NCBI RefSeq assembly: GCF_016863275.1
Contig: NZ_BOOO01000004.1
Coordinates: 310,001 to 374,000, forward strand
Origin: Planotetraspora mira
GTDB lineage: Bacteria; Actinomycetota; Actinomycetes; Streptosporangiales; Streptosporangiaceae
Length of the DNA: 64,000 nucleotides
Reading direction: 5' to 3'
Made by a program: the position numbers and the translations under genes. Each line of letters opens with the position of its first letter. The first letter of the stretch is position 1. Below are positions 51,173 through 59,637 of the stretch, in pieces. Under the pieces are notes generated by a model, which had not been told where the DNA came from, ran no database searches, and saw only the letters and a program-made list of their open reading frames with translations.

Positions 51173-52357
51173 ATGAACCCCACTCGACCCGGTCACCGGG
51201 ACCGGCGAGGCCCCCGAGCGGCGACGTCCGCGTCGCCGGCGGTCAGATGCCGTCACCTCGCGGGGCCCGGCCTGCTGCTGATCGTCGTCGTCCTCACCGG
51301 TTGCGGGTCAGGAGGAACACAGGCGGAACTGGCCGCCCGCCAGGAGCCGGTGGCCGTCGTCACCACTCCGGAGAGGGAGCCGGCAGGTGACCGTGCATCT
51401 GCCGACCAGGCCGCCGCGACCCCCGGGAAGCTCCGTGGGATCACTCCCCTGAGCGTGGGCGGAGCGGCCGCCCCGGTCGAGCCTCCCCCGGTGACGTCCG
51501 ATTCCCGGGTGACGGTGAGGCCCAAGACGACCGGCGAGCCCGGGCAGGGAACCGGAGGGAAGACCAAGAAGCCGGAGGCCACCAAGAGCCCCGCGAAGGG
51601 TGGGGGTCCGGTCACGCCCGGCAAGAGCGCGACCCCGCGCGTCACCCCACCCACCGCCGACGCCACGAACCCGGCGCCCGCGACGACCCGGGTCACCACC
51701 CCTGTGCCGGTGACGCCCAGCGGCTCCTCCGGAGGCTGGCTGCTGGGCGGGCTCGCCCTCGTCCTCCTCGTCGGCGGGGTCGCTGTGGGCGCGGTCTTCG
51801 TCTCGCGCGGGCGGCGGGCGCCGCGGATGGAGGCCTGGCCTCCAGGAGTGCCCACCGTCCAGCCGTCCCATTCCGGGGGGCCCGCCTCCGTCGCGTCCGC
51901 ATGGGCGGCCGGCTCACCCGCGTCCGCGCCCACGGGAACGGCCGCACCCTCCTGGACGGCCGCACCCGGCGGGCTCGGTCATCTCGCCGGATCCCTGCGG
52001 GAGGTCGCGGACGGAGGAGTGAGCGAGGCACTGGCGCAGCAGATCGACCGGCTGCTCGCCTCCGAGCCCGGCAGGGACGCCCTCGTGGAGGCCTGCATCC
52101 GGTTCCGGGACCAACTCGGCGAGCGGCATCCCTTCCTGGCGGCCCGTCTGCTGGAGGCTCTCGGAACGGCCGGGGTCCACGAGATCCGCGCTGACGGGCA
52201 GCCGTTCGACGGGCGGGTGCACGAAGCGGTCGAGGTCGTCCCGACGGCCGACCCCCGCCTCCGGGACGTCGTCGCGAGCACCGAGCGCCCCGGATACGTC
52301 GACGGCGACCGCGTCGTGCGGGTGCCGAGGGTCGCCGTCTACCGGCTGGAACGCTGA
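51173..52357 (+). CDS. Membrane-anchored GrpE-like nucleotide exchange factor
   Basis: A 394-residue protein. The N-terminus carries a signal with lipobox-like LTGC (Cys44), then a Pro/Thr/Lys-rich linker and a membrane helix at about 188-210 (WLLGGLALVLLVGGVAVGAV). The C-terminal 130 residues are GrpE-like: LFxD-type helix region, then GQPFDGRVHEAVEVV and RPGYVDGDRVVRVPRVAVYRL, matching GrpE's F.P..HEAV... and GY...dRvlRpA.V.V. That part would face the cytoplasm and could reset the Hsp70 proteins encoded nearby. AGGAGG precedes ATG 51173. Confidence 0.78.
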   Translation: MNPTRPGHRDRRGPRAATSASPAVRCRHLAGPGLLLIVVVLTGCGSGGTQAELAARQEPVAVVTTPEREPAGDRASADQAAATPGKLRGITPLSVGGAAAPVEPPPVTSDSRVTVRPKTTGEPGQGTGGKTKKPEATKSPAKGGGPVTPGKSATPRVTPPTADATNPAPATTRVTTPVPVTPSGSSGGWLLGGLALVLLVGGVAVGAVFVSRGRRAPRMEAWPPGVPTVQPSHSGGPASVASAWAAGSPASAPTGTAAPSWTAAPGGLGHLAGSLREVADGGVSEALAQQIDRLLASEPGRDALVEACIRFRDQLGERHPFLAARLLEALGTAGVHEIRADGQPFDGRVHEAVEVVPTADPRLRDVVASTERPGYVDGDRVVRVPRVAVYRLER

Positions 52358-52367
52358 TGCGGCAGGC

Positions 52368-52913
52368 TCACGGCCGCCCGAGGGTCTCCCGCAGGGCCTT
52401 GCGCGCCCGGAAGATCCAGATCCTGACCGTGTTCAGCGGGACCTGGAGCGCGGCCGCGGTCTGCTCGTACGTGAGCCCGCCCGCCCACAGCAGGAGGGCC
52501 TCCTTGTGCGTCTCGGGGAGTGTGGCGAGCGCGCGGCGCAGGTCGACCAGGCCCGCGACGGTCTCGTCGAAACCGCTCTCCACGGCCTCCGGCTCCGCGG
52601 CCTCGGGGAACAGCAGGTCCTCGCGCGCCGCTCTGACCCGCCGCACCACCGAGCGGGCGGAGTTGCGCGCGATCACCATGACCCAGGCGGCGAACGGCGC
52701 CCGGCCCTCGAAGCGGTCGAGGTTGCGCCACACGGCGATCTGGGTCTCCTGGAGCGCGTCGAGCGCGTCCGCCCGGTTGTCCGTGAGGTGCAGGCAGAGG
52801 CCGAACGCCCTGCGCTCGAGGGGAGCCCACAGACGCCGGAAGGCCTCCGCGTCTCCCGCGCGTGCGGCCGGGAGAAGGATGTTCTCGTCGTCGCCGACTA
52901 TGGGGGCAGACAT
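52368..52913 (-). CDS. ECF sigma factor
   Basis: A 181-residue sigma-70-family factor: region 2 (LWAPLERRAFGLCLHLTDNR, LDALQETQIAVWRNLDRFEG, FAAWVMVIARNSARSVVRRV) and region 4 (LATLPETHKEALLLWAGGLT, YEQTAAALQVPLNTVRIWIF). It ends convergently 11 bp from the GrpE-like gene and starts 80 bp from the divergent small acidic gene at 52994, so it probably controls the dynamin/Hsp70 cluster. No anti-sigma gene is visible. ATG 52913 has GGGGAGG ten bases upstream; the frame is open to 53099. Confidence 0.88.
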   Translation of the reverse strand: MSAPIVGDDENILLPAARAGDAEAFRRLWAPLERRAFGLCLHLTDNRADALDALQETQIAVWRNLDRFEGRAPFAAWVMVIARNSARSVVRRVRAAREDLLFPEAAEPEAVESGFDETVAGLVDLRRALATLPETHKEALLLWAGGLTYEQTAAALQVPLNTVRIWIFRARKALRETLGRP

Positions 52914-52993
52914 CCGCCGACGACCTCCCCAGGTCCGGAAATCTGCCACGATGAGATCACGTGGAACGCCACACCGGCAGGGGATAAGCGGGC

Positions 52994-53293
52994 ATGATAT
53001 TCGACCGTAATCATGATCTCGACGGTGCGGAGCTAATGGAGTTCCAGCGTCTGCTTTACGACCCGGTCCTTTCTCCGACCGAGGAAGAAAGCACCGCAAT
53101 GTTCACTGAAACTGTCAATTCACCCGTAGACAGCCATTTCGATCCAGTCGAACATGATCCCTTCGTCTCCGATCCCGCCGAATCCGCTTACTGGGATCCC
53201 GGCGCGGAGTTCTCCCACGACGACCCCGCCGGGTGGCACGAGCACCATCACCCCCACGACGGCTACTCCGGAGACGGGGACGGCGACGGATGA
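52994..53293 (+). CDS. Small acidic His/Asp-rich protein
   Basis: A 99-residue acidic protein with no recognised family. The middle is FDPVEHDPFVSDPAESAYWD, and the C-terminus is rich in His, Asp and Gly (WHEHHHPHDGYSGDGDGDG), suggesting metal binding or an unstructured tether. AGGGGATAAG precedes ATG 52994. Its stop overlaps the start of the first dynamin gene (ATGA), so the two are made together. Codon use is slightly less GC-biased at the start of the gene. Confidence 0.65.
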   Translation: MIFDRNHDLDGAELMEFQRLLYDPVLSPTEEESTAMFTETVNSPVDSHFDPVEHDPFVSDPAESAYWDPGAEFSHDDPAGWHEHHHPHDGYSGDGDGDG

Positions 53294-55146
53294 CGCCGGA
53301 CCCCTGCGACCGGCTCAAGGAGTTGTGCGACGCCACGGCCGCCAAGCTGGCCGATCCCGGCCTGCGGGAGAAGGTCGCCCAGGTGCGGTCCAGGCTCGAC
53401 GCGCCGCTGAAGGTAGCGGTGGCCGGTTCGGTGAGCAGCGGCAAGTCCACGCTGGTCAACGCGCTTCTCGGCTACCCCGTCGCGCTGGTCGCCCCCGGTG
53501 AGTGCACGCCGTTCGTCACCCAGTACGAGTACGGCGCCGACCACGGCCGGATCGAGGTCGAGCTACGCGACGGCCGCGTCATGGTGTCGCGGCTGGAGCC
53601 GGACGACCGGCTGCCCGGCGACCTCGGCGCGCCCGTGACCGAGATCGTCCGTGCCCGCGTCCGGCTCTCCGCGGAGGCGTTGCGCGCCGTCACCGTCGTG
53701 GACACGCCGGGGATGAACACGCTCACCGCCGGGAACGAGCGTGCGGCGCGGCGGATGTTGTTCGGCACCACCGAGGACGACGACAGAGCCCAGGCGCTGA
53801 TCTACGTCCTGCGTTACGTGCAGCGGTTCGACGACGACATCCTCACCGAGTTCAAGAACCTGACCGAGGCGTGCGGCATGACGTGCGTCAACACGCTGGC
53901 CGTGCTGAGCCAGATCGACCGGCGGGGCGACGAGGACGATCCGTGGCCGACCGCGCGGAGGCTGGCCACACGGGCGTACGCGGACCTGCGCACGGCGGTG
54001 TACGACGTGGTCCCGGTGATCGGGCTGCTCGCGGAGACCGCCCGGACGCCCGTCGTCGGCCGTGAGGACATCGAGGCGCTGACCGCGCTGGCCGCGCTCG
54101 ACGAGCACAAGCTCGACTACCTGCTGCTCGACCTCAACGACTTCGCCGGCTCGCCCTACTCCCCCGTCCCCGCCGAGACGGGACGCCGTCTGGTCAGGCG
54201 GCTTCACCGGTACGGCATCCGCGCCGCCGTCTCCGCGCTCAGGAGCGGGCGGGCCGCCGACCCGGAGTCGCTCGGCCGCGTCCTGTTGGAGCGCTCCGGC
54301 TTCGGGGCGGGCACACCCCCGCAGGGCGGGACGGTCGCCGCCGGCATCACGCACTTCGCCCGCAGAGCCGGCCAGCTCAAGGCTCTGGCCGGGATCAACC
54401 AGCTCCGCCGGCTGGCCCGCGCCACGGCGTTCGGCTCGGACCGTACGACACTCGACGCACTGGCGGCCGAGCTCGACGAGACCCGGCCGATCGCGGCGGG
54501 GCTCGGCGGGCTGCGGATCTTCACGGCGGTGGAGGCGATGAGCCGCGGCCGGCTCGTGCTCGACGAGCGGGCGCAGGCGGAGTTGCTCCGGCTGGCCCGC
54601 TCGGACGACCCCGCGGCGCAGCTGGGACTGGCTCCCGGCGCGTCCCCGCAGGAGATCTCGGAGGCCGCCCGGGCTGCGTCCGCCCGCTGGCGAGGGCTCG
54701 CGACGATGGCCGAGGGCAGGGTGGGCGGCCAGCGGGCCCATGACGTGCTGCGTGTGCTGGAGGACCTGGCGTCGGCTTCTTCGGCGGCGGACGCACCCGC
54801 TCCGCCCGGGCGCGCGCCCGCGGTTCCCGCCGTGCCCGTGGACGGCGACGCCGTACGGCTGCTGCGTGCGTCACCCCTGATCACTCCGGAGGACCGGACG
54901 GCCCTCGACCACCTCATGGAGGGTAACGAGGGCGCCACCCAGGTCGGGGCTCCCGCGGGCACGGCATCCCAGGACGTCGCCGCCCTGGCCGCCGCCCTGA
55001 GCGCGCGGTTCCGCTCGCTCCTGCAGCGCCCGCTGCCGCTGCGGGTACGGCGGGCCGCCGAGACCGTGTGCGACACCTTCGCCGCCATCGCGCTCGCCGG
55101 CGCGCGGCCCGCCCAGGAGGATCCAGGACATGCCGACCATCGCTGA
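53290..55146 (+). CDS. Dynamin-like GTPase (IniA/IniC type), first of pair
   Basis: A 618-residue large GTPase. The P-loop is GSVSSGKST (residues 46-54), G3 is DTPG (138-141) and G4 is SQID (about 212-215). A long helical stalk follows. A segment LGLAPGASPQEISEAARAAS near residue 460 has the spacing of a J-domain first helix but no HPD loop. No clear membrane paddle is present, unlike its partner. ATG 53290 overlaps the previous stop, and its end overlaps the next dynamin gene by 17 bp, so the two likely form a heteromeric pair remodelling the cytoplasmic membrane. Confidence 0.87.
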   Translation: MTPDPCDRLKELCDATAAKLADPGLREKVAQVRSRLDAPLKVAVAGSVSSGKSTLVNALLGYPVALVAPGECTPFVTQYEYGADHGRIEVELRDGRVMVSRLEPDDRLPGDLGAPVTEIVRARVRLSAEALRAVTVVDTPGMNTLTAGNERAARRMLFGTTEDDDRAQALIYVLRYVQRFDDDILTEFKNLTEACGMTCVNTLAVLSQIDRRGDEDDPWPTARRLATRAYADLRTAVYDVVPVIGLLAETARTPVVGREDIEALTALAALDEHKLDYLLLDLNDFAGSPYSPVPAETGRRLVRRLHRYGIRAAVSALRSGRAADPESLGRVLLERSGFGAGTPPQGGTVAAGITHFARRAGQLKALAGINQLRRLARATAFGSDRTTLDALAAELDETRPIAAGLGGLRIFTAVEAMSRGRLVLDERAQAELLRLARSDDPAAQLGLAPGASPQEISEAARAASARWRGLATMAEGRVGGQRAHDVLRVLEDLASASSAADAPAPPGRAPAVPAVPVDGDAVRLLRASPLITPEDRTALDHLMEGNEGATQVGAPAGTASQDVAALAAALSARFRSLLQRPLPLRVRRAAETVCDTFAAIALAGARPAQEDPGHADHR

Positions 55147-57010
55147 ATCCGTCAACCAGGTGCTGCGGCTGGCCAACGAGGTGAACACCCTGGCCAGGAG
55201 GCACGGCCGCGAAGACCTGTCGGAGATCCTCGCCAAGGTGGCGGCGCGCTGGAAGGAGGACGAGACGACCATCGTGGTCGCCGGGGCGCAAAAACGCGGC
55301 AAGAGCCGGCTGATCAACTCGATGCTCGGCCGGCCGGGGCTGCTCCCCGTCGACGCCGACGTGGCGACCAACTGCTGCCTGGCCCTGCGGTACGGCCCCG
55401 CGCTGACCGCCGTCGTCACCGACCAGGTCGCGGGGAGCTTCCCGATCGACCCCGGGCAGCTCACCGACTACGCGTCGATGGCCGGCGACCCGTCACGGCG
55501 GCGCGACGTGGTGAGCGTCGACGTCACGATGAACCATCCGCTGCTGCGGGGTGTGCGCCTGCTGGACACCCCCGGCGTGGACAGCCTCACCGTCGGGCAC
55601 CGCCAGGTGACGGTCGCGACGCTCCAGCGCGCCGACGCGCTGCTGTTCACCCTCAGCGCCCAGGACCAGCCCGTGCTCCGGCACGAGCTGGAGTTCCTCG
55701 CCGAGGCCGCGGAGCGCGTGCAGGCCGTCGCGTTCGTCCTCACCAAGGTGGAGGACAGCGCCAACTGGCAGAGCCTCCTCACGGAGAACCGCGCCCGCCT
55801 GGCGGCCTTCGTCGGCGCGCCGGGCGAATCAGGAGGGCCGGGAGAGCGAATCCGGCACCTGCTCGACGCGCCCTGGCTGCCCGTCAGCGCGAAGCTCCAT
55901 GAGGCGTCGGCGGCCCTGCTGTCCATGGGAGACGCGGAGCGCGCCGACGCGCTGCGCGTCCGCAGCGGGATGGCGGCGCTGGAGGACTACATCCGCGGCT
56001 GCGCGGGCGCGCGCGAGCTCGCCAGGAGCGCCACCGTGCTCTCGGCCGCGACCTCGGTGTTGTCGGCGCTCGCCGCCGTCGCCCAGGACCGGGTCGCCGC
56101 CGGGTCCGACGACGGGACCGAGCCCGCGAACCGGCTGGCCGACGTCGAGAAGGCCCTGGCCGAGCTCGCCACGACGGCCCGGGAGCGCCGCAGGCTCGGC
56201 GCGGGCAACCAGTTCCTCGGGCAGGAGGTCGCCGGGCTCGTCCGGGCTCGTCTGGCCGAGATCCGGCGGCCGTACGAGGAGGCGATCAGCGAGCTGGACT
56301 CCCGGGCGAAGATCGACCGCTACCTGGACCAGCTTCCCGACAGCGTGGAACGCTCCCTCCAGGCCGCCTGGGACGAGATCCTCGATGAGGCGCACACGCT
56401 GACCACACAGGCGCTCAACGAATTCCTCGCGTCCCTGGGCCTCGCCCCGGCCGAGATGGACCTCGCCCGGGTCGCGATGCCCGCCGTACGAGCGCGCGAC
56501 CTGCGCATCGAGCCGTCCGCGCCCACGCGGTTCGACTTCTTCCGCGAGGGCGTCCCCGCCGCCTCGATGGCGGCCTCGATCGGGCTCATGCTCGCGCATC
56601 TCACGCCTGTGGGGTTCGTGATCGGCCCGGTGCTGGCGGCGGCGGTGATCGCCCGGCGCCGGGGCTGGGACGAGGTCCAGCGGAACCAGGCCTCGCTGCG
56701 GCGCCTGCTGACCGAGCAGTTCGCGCAGGCATCCGGCGACCTCGCGCTCGCGCTGCAGCGAGAAGTCGCGGGCTGGCGCACGGCGGTGGAGCAGACGGCC
56801 GACGAGGCGCTGGCCAAGCAGCGCCGTGAGCTGGAGAGCCGCCGGGCGGAGCTCAGGTCGGCGGCGGCCGGGGACCCGGCCGGCCGGGACCGGACCCGCG
56901 CGTCGGGCAGCGAGCGCCTCGAGACGATCACGGCGCTCAGCCGGCGGGCGGCGGACCTGCGCGCGGAGATCGCCGCCGCCGTCAACGCGATGAACGCGCC
57001 GCCCGCTTAG
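55130..57010 (+). CDS. Dynamin-like GTPase (IniA/IniC type), second of pair
   Basis: A 626-residue GTPase with P-loop GAQKRGKS (52-59), G3 DTPG (146-149) and G4 TKVE (about 207). The stalk contains coiled-coil-like helices, and a hydrophobic paddle (MAASIGLMLAHLTPVGFVIG, then PVLAAAVIA) lies near residues 478-510 for membrane insertion. A second coiled coil follows. It matches the two-gene bacterial dynamin pattern, in which one partner inserts and the other assembles. The overlap with the upstream gene shows coupling. Confidence 0.88.
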   Translation: MPTIAESVNQVLRLANEVNTLARRHGREDLSEILAKVAARWKEDETTIVVAGAQKRGKSRLINSMLGRPGLLPVDADVATNCCLALRYGPALTAVVTDQVAGSFPIDPGQLTDYASMAGDPSRRRDVVSVDVTMNHPLLRGVRLLDTPGVDSLTVGHRQVTVATLQRADALLFTLSAQDQPVLRHELEFLAEAAERVQAVAFVLTKVEDSANWQSLLTENRARLAAFVGAPGESGGPGERIRHLLDAPWLPVSAKLHEASAALLSMGDAERADALRVRSGMAALEDYIRGCAGARELARSATVLSAATSVLSALAAVAQDRVAAGSDDGTEPANRLADVEKALAELATTARERRRLGAGNQFLGQEVAGLVRARLAEIRRPYEEAISELDSRAKIDRYLDQLPDSVERSLQAAWDEILDEAHTLTTQALNEFLASLGLAPAEMDLARVAMPAVRARDLRIEPSAPTRFDFFREGVPAASMAASIGLMLAHLTPVGFVIGPVLAAAVIARRRGWDEVQRNQASLRRLLTEQFAQASGDLALALQREVAGWRTAVEQTADEALAKQRRELESRRAELRSAAAGDPAGRDRTRASGSERLETITALSRRAADLRAEIAAAVNAMNAPPA

Positions 57011-57066
57011 GACCCCTTTCGCGGGCTCGCCGCCTCCCGCCCATCCTGTACGGCCCTCGGCGGCTC

Positions 57067-59376
57067 CTACACGGCGATGCGCACCAACCGGGTGACGAAG
57101 GGACGGCTCACGCCGGGCGGGGTGTCGGGCAGGTGCAGGCAGAGCAGGCCGTGGGGGACCTTGGCCACCGGCTCGACCCATCCCGGCGCGCGGAACACCT
57201 CCGTGGCGCCCGAGGGCGTGACATGCAGGATGCGCGAGGTGCCGCCCTCACCCGATACCGCCATCCAGAGCGAGTCTCCGTCGGAGACGACCCGGGGGCG
57301 CTCCAGCGGGGCGCGGGAGGTCAGGTGCCCGAGCAGGCATTCGCGGTCATCCTGCGCGAGCACGCGGGCGCTTCCGCTCTCCGCGTCGTAGTGCAGCACG
57401 GACCAGCCCCGCGCCGGTACGACCGTGTCCATCCCGACGGCGTACATCTCCGTGCCCGCGGGGAACCACCGCAGGGCCCCGGCCCGCTGCCGCGGCACGA
57501 TCACCTGGGGCGGGGCGGGGGACGCGTCGATCTCCAGCCCGGCGTTGGTGGAGATGAACCACTTGCCGTCGTGCAGCACGACCTGCTGAAGCCAGTTGGG
57601 CGACCGGCGCTCGATACGGCTGATCTTGCCGCCGGGTTCCACCAGGCAGAGGACCTGCCAGGGGACGAAGTTCTGGTGAGCGCCGCCGAAGACGCCCTTC
57701 TTCGACTTGAACTGGCCGAGCACCACGACGCACCCCGACGATCCCACGGCGAGCGCGGCGAGGCCGCCCGTCGGGCTGTCCTGGTCGAGCAGCCGCCGCT
57801 GGCTGTTGTCCTCGTTCACGAACCACTGAGCGGTGTTGCCCAGGGGCACCGGAGGCGCCTCCTGCGCGAAGAAGCCGCCCAGGCTCACCTCGATGACGGA
57901 CAGGGATCCGGTCTCCCCCCAGGGCAGGCCGATCGCGTTGTTCACCAGCGTGGGCCGCCTGGGCTGGAAGAAGGCCCATCCGGCCGCGTCGCGGGCCAGC
58001 ACCCGCGGCTCGCTGCCGGGCGGGAGCAACTGGCCCGAACGGATGGTGAGCTCAGGCGTCAGCGTCCGCAGCCGTATGCCGTCAGGCGCCCGATCCGCCA
58101 CCACGACGCCCTCGCTCGACACCGCCCAGTCCACGACCTCACCGAACTGCAGCTCGCGATCGGCCCGCCCGGCGGCGAGGTCGATGCGCCGCAACACGTG
58201 GCGGCCCGCCTCGCCCGCGCACAGGGCGTAGACGCCCGCCGTGCTCGCGGCGACGTCGATCACGCCCTCCATGACGGGGACCATGTGGTTCTCGTGGTCG
58301 GACTTCAGCTTCCACGCGAGGCGGGCGGCACCAAGAGCGACGACGATCTTGGGATCGTCCGAGGTGTGGACCAGCTCTCCGTGGCGTTCGCGCAGGGTGG
58401 CGTGGACGAGCGGCATCCTGCTGGCGCCGCCCGTCAGGAAGATCCCGGCGAGGTCGGCCGCGGTCACCTTGGCACGTTCCAGGGTTTCGTCGAGCAGGTC
58501 GGCCGTACGCGTGACGTCGGCCTTCACCAGCCCGTCCAGATCGTCCTTCGTGATGGTGACGTCCACGTCCGCGCCGGCGATGTACTGGCTCGCGGTGCCG
58601 TACGCCGACAACGTCTCCTTGGCGATCCGCGCCTCCTCCAGGAGGTCGGCCGCGGCCGCCAGGAACCGCCTGTCGGGGTTGCCGGTCACGTCGGCGAAGA
58701 ACTCGGGCCGCGTCCGTTCCAACTGCTCTCCGAAGAAGCCATAGACCTGCTCGTCGAAGACCTCGCCACCGATCGCGTCGTCACCGCCGGGCTCGCCGAT
58801 GACCTTGAAGTCGTCGCCGTCGGCGGCGAGGACCGCGGCGTCGAACGTCCCGCCGCCGAGGTCGTAGACGGCGACCCGCTTCCCGCCGCTCACCCGATGC
58901 GTGGAGGCGTAGTGGAGGGCGGCGGCCACGGGTTCCTCGACGAGCACGATCCGCGCGTCCGGCACGACGGCCTCGCCTGCCGCCCTGAGGACGTCCCTGC
59001 GATCGTCGCGCCAGGCGACCGGGCAGGTCAGCACGACACACGACGGCATGGACCCGTTGAAGCGCACCCGGCCCTCGTTCACGAACAGCCCGAGAAGGGC
59101 GGCCAGCGCGTCCCCGACGTCGACGGGCACCCCGCCCAGGAGCATCGTCTTCTTGCCGACGTACCGCTTCGGATTGCGCTCCACCCGCTCCGGATACCGG
59201 GCCATCGACCGCTGAGCGACGCGCCCGGCGACCAGCACGCCCTGTTCATTGAGCAGAATTGTGGACGGTATCCGCTTTTCTCCACCTATTTCCAGAATTT
59301 CTATACGGTCGTCCGTCGCGATCGCTCCAGCGGAGAAACTCGTACCTAGATCGACTCCCAGGCACCACAAAGCCAT
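57067..59376 (-). CDS. Hsp70-like ATPase with a large beta-rich C-terminus
   Basis: A 769-residue protein. Residues 1-365 form a complete Hsp70/actin ATPase: phosphate 1 VDLGTSFSAG (8-17), phosphate 2 YDLGGGTFD (171-179), adenosine GIFLTGGASRMPLV (311-324). The C-terminal 400 residues are not a DnaK substrate-binding domain. They are beta-rich with recurring W/G blades (WAVSSEGVVVADRAPDG, GWAFFQPRRP, ALRWFPAGTEMYAVG, SLWMAVSGEGG), suggesting a beta-propeller. ATG 59376 is chosen; longer frames run antisense through parC. It is convergent with the dynamin pair and divergent from parC. Confidence 0.87.
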   Translation of the reverse strand: MALWCLGVDLGTSFSAGAIATDDRIEILEIGGEKRIPSTILLNEQGVLVAGRVAQRSMARYPERVERNPKRYVGKKTMLLGGVPVDVGDALAALLGLFVNEGRVRFNGSMPSCVVLTCPVAWRDDRRDVLRAAGEAVVPDARIVLVEEPVAAALHYASTHRVSGGKRVAVYDLGGGTFDAAVLAADGDDFKVIGEPGGDDAIGGEVFDEQVYGFFGEQLERTRPEFFADVTGNPDRRFLAAAADLLEEARIAKETLSAYGTASQYIAGADVDVTITKDDLDGLVKADVTRTADLLDETLERAKVTAADLAGIFLTGGASRMPLVHATLRERHGELVHTSDDPKIVVALGAARLAWKLKSDHENHMVPVMEGVIDVAASTAGVYALCAGEAGRHVLRRIDLAAGRADRELQFGEVVDWAVSSEGVVVADRAPDGIRLRTLTPELTIRSGQLLPPGSEPRVLARDAAGWAFFQPRRPTLVNNAIGLPWGETGSLSVIEVSLGGFFAQEAPPVPLGNTAQWFVNEDNSQRRLLDQDSPTGGLAALAVGSSGCVVVLGQFKSKKGVFGGAHQNFVPWQVLCLVEPGGKISRIERRSPNWLQQVVLHDGKWFISTNAGLEIDASPAPPQVIVPRQRAGALRWFPAGTEMYAVGMDTVVPARGWSVLHYDAESGSARVLAQDDRECLLGHLTSRAPLERPRVVSDGDSLWMAVSGEGGTSRILHVTPSGATEVFRAPGWVEPVAKVPHGLLCLHLPDTPPGVSRPFVTRLVRIAV

Positions 59377-59637
59377 TTCGCGGCTCCCCCACCCATATCC
59401 CACAAGCACTGAAGTGGATGGTCGCCCTTTTCCCTGAGGTTGGCAATGAATGTTGCTGAAATGATGTCCCGGGCACGGAATGTGAGATCTGCCCTTCCGG
59501 GACGAACGTGACCTCCTTGGCGAAGGCCACCTCCCGCCTTGACGCGAGCCACTCCCACCCCGGCACAAGCAGCACCAAATCGGGCAGGAACCCTGGCCAA
59601 GTCGCGACCACGCCTGGACATCGGCACAATGTTCGAT

